Part shown: positions 33,499-37,483 of the stretch, piece by piece
Layout: each line of letters opens with the position of its first letter
Numbering within the stretch: the first letter of the stretch is position 1
Assembly: GCA_964550535.1 (NCBI GenBank)
Contig: CAZJZQ010000016.1
Location: 1 to 37,483, forward strand
Source: UBA7672 sp964550535
GTDB lineage: Bacteria > Pseudomonadota > Alphaproteobacteria > Caulobacterales > Hyphomonadaceae
Length of the DNA: 37,483 bases
Direction: 5' to 3'
The notes under the pieces: generated by a model
The model's input: only the letters and a program-made list of their open reading frames with translations
Told to the model about the DNA's origin: nothing
The model's database searches: none
Program-made: the position numbers and the translations under genes

Positions 33499-34041
33499 AT
33501 GAAATCCGCAGCTTTCCTTCTTCCTCTGGCGCTGCTCGCCTGTTCTCCGGCGGAAGACCCGGCGGGCGGGTTCATGACTGCGCTCTCCGCGCGGTGCGGC
33601 CAGTCGTTCGAGGGGCGGGTGGTCACCAATGACGCAGCCGACGCCGACTTTGCGGGGCAGCGTCTGGTGATGACGGTCGCGTCCTGTTCGGCGGACGAGG
33701 TGCGGATTCCTTTCCATGCCGGCGCTGACCGTTCGCGTACCTGGGTGCTGACGCGGACGGATGGCGGGCTGCGCCTGAAGCACGATCACCGGCATGAAGA
33801 CGGGACAGAGGATGTGCTGTCGCAATATGGCGGCGACACGATAGCGACGGGCACGGTGAAACGGCAGGAATTTCCCGCGGATGCGTTCTCGAAAGAACTT
33901 TTCCTGCGGGAAGGCATTCCGGCGTCGATCGACAATATATGGGCGATGGAAGCGACGGATTCAATGTTCGCCTATGAACTCCGCCGTCCGAACCGCTTCT
34001 TCCGCGTGGAGTTTGATTTGACGGCGCCGGTCGCGCCCTGA
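33499..34041 (+). CDS. Small lipoprotein, unknown function
   Basis: The 180-residue product begins MKSAAFLLPLALLAC, a lipoprotein signal with Cys15, followed by SPAEDPAGGFM. The mature domain has two early Cys (ARCGQSFEGRV and VASCSADEVRI) that could pair in the periplasm, then WVLTRTDGGLRLKHDHRHEDGTEDVLSQYGGDT and a final ...ELRRPNRFFRVEFDL. The pattern of short strands suggests a beta-barrel or beta-sandwich. I do not recognise a named family. ATG at 33499 has AAGGGG seven bases upstream; an ATG at 33469 is possible but would lack a proper signal. It converges with another small lipoprotein gene with 64 bp between. Confidence 0.82.
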   Translation: MKSAAFLLPLALLACSPAEDPAGGFMTALSARCGQSFEGRVVTNDAADADFAGQRLVMTVASCSADEVRIPFHAGADRSRTWVLTRTDGGLRLKHDHRHEDGTEDVLSQYGGDTIATGTVKRQEFPADAFSKELFLREGIPASIDNIWAMEATDSMFAYELRRPNRFFRVEFDLTAPVAP

Positions 34042-34079
34042 TGCTTTGGGTTTGTTGTGCATCTCTCACGACCGCGCGC

Positions 34080-34105
34080 AAAAAATCTGGCCAGTGAGTT
34101 TGGCC
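34080..34105 (-). terminator. Intrinsic terminator after the minus-strand lipoprotein gene
   Basis: Immediately after the TGA on the minus strand, GGCCA pairs with TGGCC across a 7-base loop. Three bases and then a run of six Ts follow. Stem and U-tract are both as expected, though the stem is short. Confidence 0.65.
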
Positions 34106-34636
34106 TCAGTCACACCCGTCCCGCTCGCCGTTGAACAGCGTGGCGCCGTCAGAGAAGTCGGGGCGGACTTCGTAGATCGCGAGCGTCTCCTCGCCGCCGG
34201 TGATGACCGTCCAGCCATCCGCGCCGGGATCGAGGGAGAAGGCGGCGATGTTCTCGCCGGGCAGCAGCGTTTCGATGACGGTATAGGGCGGGCCGGTGCG
34301 GGGCAGGGTGCGCGCTTCGCCGCCGGAGGGGGCGCCGGAAGGGACGATAGTGAGGGACGATCCGTCGCGCGCCAGCGTGAGTCGGGTGGATGAGCGCAGG
34401 GACGACATGCGCGGATCCTCATGCATGATCGAAAGATGCCCGGTCAGCGTCGCGCCTGTGTCGCGATCCGGCAGGAGGCGCATCAGGGCGGTCACGCGTC
34501 CGCCCGGTCGGTCATGGCTGGTCCAGCAGCCGCGCACGAAGCCGATATCGTTTTTCGGCGCTGCGGATCTGGCGTTTTCGCATGCGGCCAATGAGGCGGC
34601 GAGCAGGAAGGCGGAAATCAGGCTGGCGTAACGCAT
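34106..34636 (-). CDS. Small lipoprotein, unknown function
   Basis: The 176-residue product begins MRYASLISAFLLAASLAAC, a lipoprotein signal with lipobox LAAC (Cys19). The mature part starts with a segment around FVRGCWTSHDRPGGRV, then GATLTGHLSIMHEDPRM, and strand-like stretches to AFSLDPGADGWTVITGGEETLAIYEV. The W-T-S-H and G-x-L-x-H pattern may mark a lipocalin-like or other beta-barrel fold, but I cannot assign a family. It ends at an intrinsic terminator. No clear ribosome-binding site precedes the ATG at 34636. It diverges from the thioesterase gene with 62 bp between. Confidence 0.8.
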   Translation of the reverse strand: MRYASLISAFLLAASLAACENARSAAPKNDIGFVRGCWTSHDRPGGRVTALMRLLPDRDTGATLTGHLSIMHEDPRMSSLRSSTRLTLARDGSSLTIVPSGAPSGGEARTLPRTGPPYTVIETLLPGENIAAFSLDPGADGWTVITGGEETLAIYEVRPDFSDGATLFNGERDGCD

Positions 34637-34698
34637 GGCGATGAAGCTAACTGGCCGGGTCTGCGTGCGATAGACCGGTCAACAGAAACGGGACAGCG

Positions 34699-35115
34699 AT
34701 GGCCAGCGACGACCTTTCCCCCCGGGACCTTTCGCTGATGATCGACCGGATTCCCTTCGCCAAAATGATCGGCGTGCGGCTCGATTCGTTTGCGAAGGAC
34801 CGCATCGTCGCGCGGCTGGAGGTGAAGCCGGAGCTTTGCAATCCGATGGGGACGCTGCATGGCGGAGCGCTGATCTCCATCGCCGATACGCTGGGCGCCG
34901 TGGGCGCCTTCGCCAATTTGCCGAATGGCGCGAACGGCACCACCACGCTGGAAAGCAAGACGAATTTTCTGGGCCCCGCGAAGTCCGGCGAAACGGTGAT
35001 CGCCACCTGCACGCCCATCCATATCGGCCGCCGCACCTCGATCTGGCAGACCGAAGTGACGACAGAGGCGGGGCGGAAGGTGGGCCTGATCACGCAGACC
35101 CAGATGGTGCTGTAG
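34699..35115 (+). CDS. PaaI family hotdog-fold thioesterase
   Basis: PaaI-type enzymes hydrolyse acyl- or aryl-CoA thioesters. The 138-residue product has the hotdog layout: a first helix region FAKMIGVRLDSF, then LEVKPELCNPMGTLHGGALISIADTLGAVGAF, where N-P-M-G-T-L-H-G-G-A is the signature with its conserved Asn and Gly-Gly on the central helix, and strands TTTLESKTNFLGPAKSGETV, IGRRTSIWQTEV and VGLITQTQMVL. The length matches the family. ATG at 34699 has GGGA upstream. It is followed by the SnoaL-like gene 78 bp downstream, possibly one transcript. Substrate unknown. Confidence 0.93.
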   Translation: MASDDLSPRDLSLMIDRIPFAKMIGVRLDSFAKDRIVARLEVKPELCNPMGTLHGGALISIADTLGAVGAFANLPNGANGTTTLESKTNFLGPAKSGETVIATCTPIHIGRRTSIWQTEVTTEAGRKVGLITQTQMVL

Positions 35116-35193
35116 CGGCGACTGTCCTTGCCTTGAAGGCGTGCGGGGGGCAGGATTCGCGTTCCTGCCGCTGGCCATTCAACGGACGTCGCG

Positions 35194-35592
35194 ATGAGCA
35201 TCATTCTGGAACGCCGGGCGCGGGCCTATATTTCGGCGATCGAAGCCGGGGCGGCGGGCGATGATCTCGCGGGCTTCTATCATCCCGATGCGGTGCTGGT
35301 GGAATATCCCAACCGGCTGAACCCCGGCGGCGCGCAGCGCGGACTGGACGAGATCATCTCGGCGGCGGATGCGGGCGCGAAGCTGATGGGCCGCCAGATC
35401 TTCGACATCCATACCGTGACGACGGCGGGCGACCGCGTCGTGCTGGAGATGACATGGACCGGCTATCCCAACGTGCCCGTCGGTCTGCTGCGCGCCGGCG
35501 AACCGATGCAGGCGCGCGTGGTGCAGGTGATCGAGTTCGAGGACGGGCTGATCATACGGCAGAGGACGTATGATTGCTTTGATCCGTTTTAG
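35194..35592 (+). CDS. SnoaL-like / NTF2-fold protein
   Basis: The 132-residue product has the cone-shaped alpha+beta NTF2 pattern: an opening helix LERRARAYISAIEAGAAGDDLAGFYHPDAVLVEYPN, the typical LAxFYHPDAV motif, then AQRGLDEIISAADAGAKLM, VVLEMTWTGYPNVPVG and MQARVVQVIEFEDGLIIRQRTYDCFDPF at the C-terminus, where the Y-D-C-F ending is common in SnoaL-like members. Such proteins act as isomerases, cyclases or binding proteins, and the function here is unknown. ATG at 35194 is the first; only a weak GGACG lies upstream. It probably follows the thioesterase in the same transcript. Confidence 0.87.
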   Translation: MSIILERRARAYISAIEAGAAGDDLAGFYHPDAVLVEYPNRLNPGGAQRGLDEIISAADAGAKLMGRQIFDIHTVTTAGDRVVLEMTWTGYPNVPVGLLRAGEPMQARVVQVIEFEDGLIIRQRTYDCFDPF

Positions 35593-35690
35593 GGGGGCGA
35601 GTTGGTGTTGGATGGCCCGCGTGGTTCGACGGACGCGCGCAAGTGCGCGCTGCTCGCCATGAGGGCTGCTCCCGGCAGGCTGCCGTGTCC

Positions 35691-36200
35691 TCACCCCACC
35701 GCCACGTCCACCATGATCTCTCCCGAGATTGCTTCCAGCGCGGCCTGCACCTTTGCGGCCTCCAGTCCGGCGGGAAGACGCAGGTGGGCGGACATGTGGA
35801 AGAGAGGGGCGCCGGAGTGGGCTTCGGGGCTCAGCCATGTCTCGAAGGTTTCGATGTTGGCGCCCAGCGCGCTCACCGCCGCCGTCACCTGATTGACGAT
35901 GCCGGGGCGGTCCTGTCCGACGAGGGTGAATTCGAGCGTGTCGCCAGCCGCGCCGGCGCTCTCAATGGCGGGCGCGATGCGCACTTCCAGTCCCTCGGCG
36001 TCGATGGCGGTCACGGCGGCGCGCAGGCTTTCCGTCTTGCCGCCTGCGACATCGACAAGCACCGAGCCGACATAGAGCCCGCCAAGGCGCGAGAGGTGGC
36101 TTTGCAGCCAGTTGCCGCCGGCCGACAGCACCGCCGCCGCCAGCGCTTTCGTCAGGCCGGGCCGGTCGCTGCCAGCGACGCTAAGGACCAACAACGCCAT
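35691..36200 (-). CDS. Double-ACT-domain protein (GcvR-like)
   Basis: The 169-residue product consists of two ACT domains. The first opens LLVLSVAGSDRPGLTKALAAAVLSAGGNWLQSHLSRLGGLYVGSVLV and the second EFTLVGQDRPGIVNQVTAAVSALGANIETFETWLS; each has the D-R-P-G ligand loop. This layout is that of the glycine-cleavage regulator GcvR, which binds glycine and antagonises GcvA. No gcv gene is present here, so regulation of other amino-acid metabolism is equally possible. ATG at 36200 has GAGGTG upstream. A longer frame to 36353 adds unlike residues. It follows dut on the same strand by 106 bp. Confidence 0.88.
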   Translation of the reverse strand: MALLVLSVAGSDRPGLTKALAAAVLSAGGNWLQSHLSRLGGLYVGSVLVDVAGGKTESLRAAVTAIDAEGLEVRIAPAIESAGAAGDTLEFTLVGQDRPGIVNQVTAAVSALGANIETFETWLSPEAHSGAPLFHMSAHLRLPAGLEAAKVQAALEAISGEIMVDVAVG

Positions 36201-36306
36201 GGGGCACCTCTGAACTGGTTGAGCGCCATTGTTAGGCCAGGACATATGGCGATGGCCAGCCGCCGGTAGGGCGGCGCGCAGGGAGCGGATGACGCGCGAA
36301 GGCAGA

Positions 36307-36762
36307 TCAGCGTCCCGTCGATCCGAAGCCGCCTGCGCCACGGGCGGTTTCATCGAGCGAGGCGACGATGGTGAACTGGCCCTGTGTGACGGGGGCGATG
36401 ACCATCTGGGCGATCCGCTCGCCGCGCTGGATCACGAAGGGCTCCTGTCCGAGATTGATGAGGATCACTTTCACTTCGCCGCGATAGTCGGCGTCGATCG
36501 TGCCGGGCGTGTTGAGGCAGGTGACGCCATGCTTGGCGGCGAGGCCGGAGCGGGGCCGGATCTGCGCTTCATAGCCCTGCGGCAGCGCCATGGTGAGGCC
36601 GGTGGGCGCCATCGCGCGCGCGCCGGGCGCCAGCGTAATCGGGGCGTCCGCTTCCACGGCTGCGCGCAGGTCCATGCCCGCCGCGCCAGCGCTTTCATAG
36701 GCGGGCAGGGCCAGCCCCTCGAAATGCGGCAGGGGAACGATGCGGATGTCGATGGTCGCCAT
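36307..36762 (-). CDS. dut: Deoxyuridine 5'-triphosphate nucleotidohydrolase (dUTPase)
   Basis: Dut hydrolyses dUTP to dUMP, keeping uracil out of DNA and supplying dTMP synthesis. The 151-residue product has all five trimeric dUTPase motifs: AGMDLRA at 28-34, RPRSGLA at 69-75, GTIDADYRGE at 87-96 with the catalytic Asp, ERIAQM at 115-120, and RGAGGFGSTG at 141-150. The length matches the family. ATG at 36762 (MATIDIRIVPLPHF) is chosen; GGAG lies about ten bases upstream, and a longer frame to 36966 overlaps the next gene. In many relatives dut follows coaBC; here its upstream neighbour is a Dabb-domain gene. Confidence 0.97.
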   Translation of the reverse strand: MATIDIRIVPLPHFEGLALPAYESAGAAGMDLRAAVEADAPITLAPGARAMAPTGLTMALPQGYEAQIRPRSGLAAKHGVTCLNTPGTIDADYRGEVKVILINLGQEPFVIQRGERIAQMVIAPVTQGQFTIVASLDETARGAGGFGSTGR

Positions 36763-36904
36763 GGTGGATCTTCTCCGGCGTCGAATGTGTGTGTGATGCT
36801 TAGCGGAGGCGGGCGCGGCGCGCGAGGCGCTTGATGTGGTTGCGGCGCGGTATGGCGCGGATTCGGATGCTATCCACAGATGATCGCGGTCAGATTCACA
36901 CGGG

Positions 36905-37201
36905 TCAGGCGTGTGCGTCCGTCTCGATGTCAGCCGCGAAGCGCAGCTCGCGCATCGGGCGGACATGGGCGGTCACCTCGGCATAGGTGGGGTGACGTTT
37001 CCATGCGTGCATGGCGTCGATGCCGGTGAATTCCGCATAGACGACGAGGTCGATGTCGTTGGCGTAGAGATCAGCCTTCGCGTTGGGCTTCACCTCGAAG
37101 CGGCTGACGCCCGGAATCGTGCCGAGGCGCGCGAGGCCGGTCAGCGCGTCGTTGAGAGGCGTCGTGTCTTTCAGCGTGAAGAAAACAATATGCCGGATCA
37201 T
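36905..37201 (-). CDS. Dabb (stress-responsive alpha/beta barrel) domain protein
   Basis: The 98-residue product has the dimeric ferredoxin-like Dabb pattern: MIRHIVFFTLKD, then LGTIPGVSRFEVKPNAKADLYANDIDLVVYAEF, and MHAWKRHPTYAEVTAHVRPM near the end, with the conserved H-P-x-Y-x-E region. Length fits a single-domain member. Such proteins occur widely; stress or small-molecule binding is suggested for some, and the function here is unknown. ATG at 37201 is chosen; a TTG three bases upstream is possible. It precedes dut by 142 bp on the same strand. Confidence 0.9.
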   Translation of the reverse strand: MIRHIVFFTLKDTTPLNDALTGLARLGTIPGVSRFEVKPNAKADLYANDIDLVVYAEFTGIDAMHAWKRHPTYAEVTAHVRPMRELRFAADIETDAHA

Positions 37202-37342
37202 CAATTGACTCGTGTGTGACGCGCAGACGTTTGGCCCGTAGGGCGGCGAGGATCAATCGGCGCGGCGTGGAAAGTTCGGGTGGGATCGGGCGCGTGTGGA
37301 ATGATTGCGCTTTCATGCAGGGGTTGTGGTGGTGGGATGGGA

Positions 37343-37437
37343 CTTCGCGTCCTTCGTGGGCCTTTGTGTCTTCGTGTTTGTCTTTGCTGGTGCAGGTGAA
37401 CACCAAGGCGCGAAGGGGTCACAAAGAGCACGAAGAG
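37343..37437. repeat. Imperfect inverted repeat near the right edge
   Basis: The left part reads CCTTCGTGGGCCTTTGTGTC and the right part, reverse complemented, CTCTTCGTGCTCTTTGTGAC. The arms are similar in order and could pair over about 30 bases with a central GGTGCAGGTGAACACC. The CTTCGTG / CTTTGTG wording recalls dispersed intergenic palindromes of many bacteria. It occupies much of the otherwise empty 37202-37483 stretch. Confidence 0.45.
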
Positions 37438-37483
37438 AGCCGTAGGCGCAGTTTCTCGTTCAGGCCGCCTGAGCGCCTGGGAT

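Noticed and set aside
36259..36275. GCCGCC/GGCGGC hairpin between dut and the ACT gene as a terminator
   Set aside because: The stem is GC-rich but short, with no U-tract; in this base composition such stems are frequent.
36870..36878. A near-DnaA box (CTATCCACA) upstream of dut
   Set aside because: One mismatch and no companion boxes; a single 9-mer is expected by chance.

Overview
The window is a 37.5-kb piece of a high-GC proteobacterial chromosome. The pnp-rpsO-truB order, the soluble hybrid histidine kinases, an intracellular PHB depolymerase, an AmpG permease and the strong GC bias at third codon positions all point to an alphaproteobacterium. A Caulobacterales/Hyphomonadales-type relative is my inference. 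Nearly everything reads as ordinary chromosomal, mostly housekeeping DNA. I see no rRNA, tRNA, CRISPR array, integrase, transposase or phage module.

Layout. Positions 1-2533 carry the minus-strand translation/RNA-decay operon truB-rpsO-pnp. An intrinsic terminator lies between rpsO and pnp, a 10-N assembly gap lies inside truB, and pnp runs off the left edge. Positions 2641-5602 hold a class II Fic protein, a membrane-anchored protein of unknown function, and a brnT-brnA toxin-antitoxin pair whose overlap is invaded by an imperfect palindrome. Positions 5786-12303 run on the plus strand: an uncharacterised protein, comM, a soluble hybrid kinase and an AmpG-type permease, the last two 15 bp apart. 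maeB (minus; interrupted by an in-frame TGA) and mutS (plus) diverge from 14.6-14.7 kb, followed by a secreted S9 oligopeptidase.

Positions 19713-33341 are mainly minus strand and hold the leucine genes in two places: leuD and leuB at 19.7-22.3 kb and leuC at 31.9-33.3 kb. Together they encode isopropylmalate isomerase and dehydrogenase. Between and around them lie VOC, GNAT, ABM-type, phaZ, REC-only, DUF3089 lipoprotein, 3D-domain and CBS-hybrid-kinase genes, plus hemolysin III and GST genes on the opposite strand. Positions 33499-37201 hold two small lipoproteins, a PaaI thioesterase, a SnoaL-like protein, a double-ACT (GcvR-like) protein, dut and a Dabb-domain protein.

The points most worth a second look are: (1) the palindromic coding insertion at the brnT/brnA junction, which appears to have given BrnT a C-terminal tail and BrnA a new N-terminus; (2) the in-frame TGA in maeB; (3) the gap in truB, whose flanks rejoin perfectly with zero missing bases; (4) several intergenic inverted repeats, notably upstream of fic, after brnA, in the leuB leader and at the right edge; (5) two receiver domains that lack canonical residues. 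I found no convincing wholly new multi-gene system.
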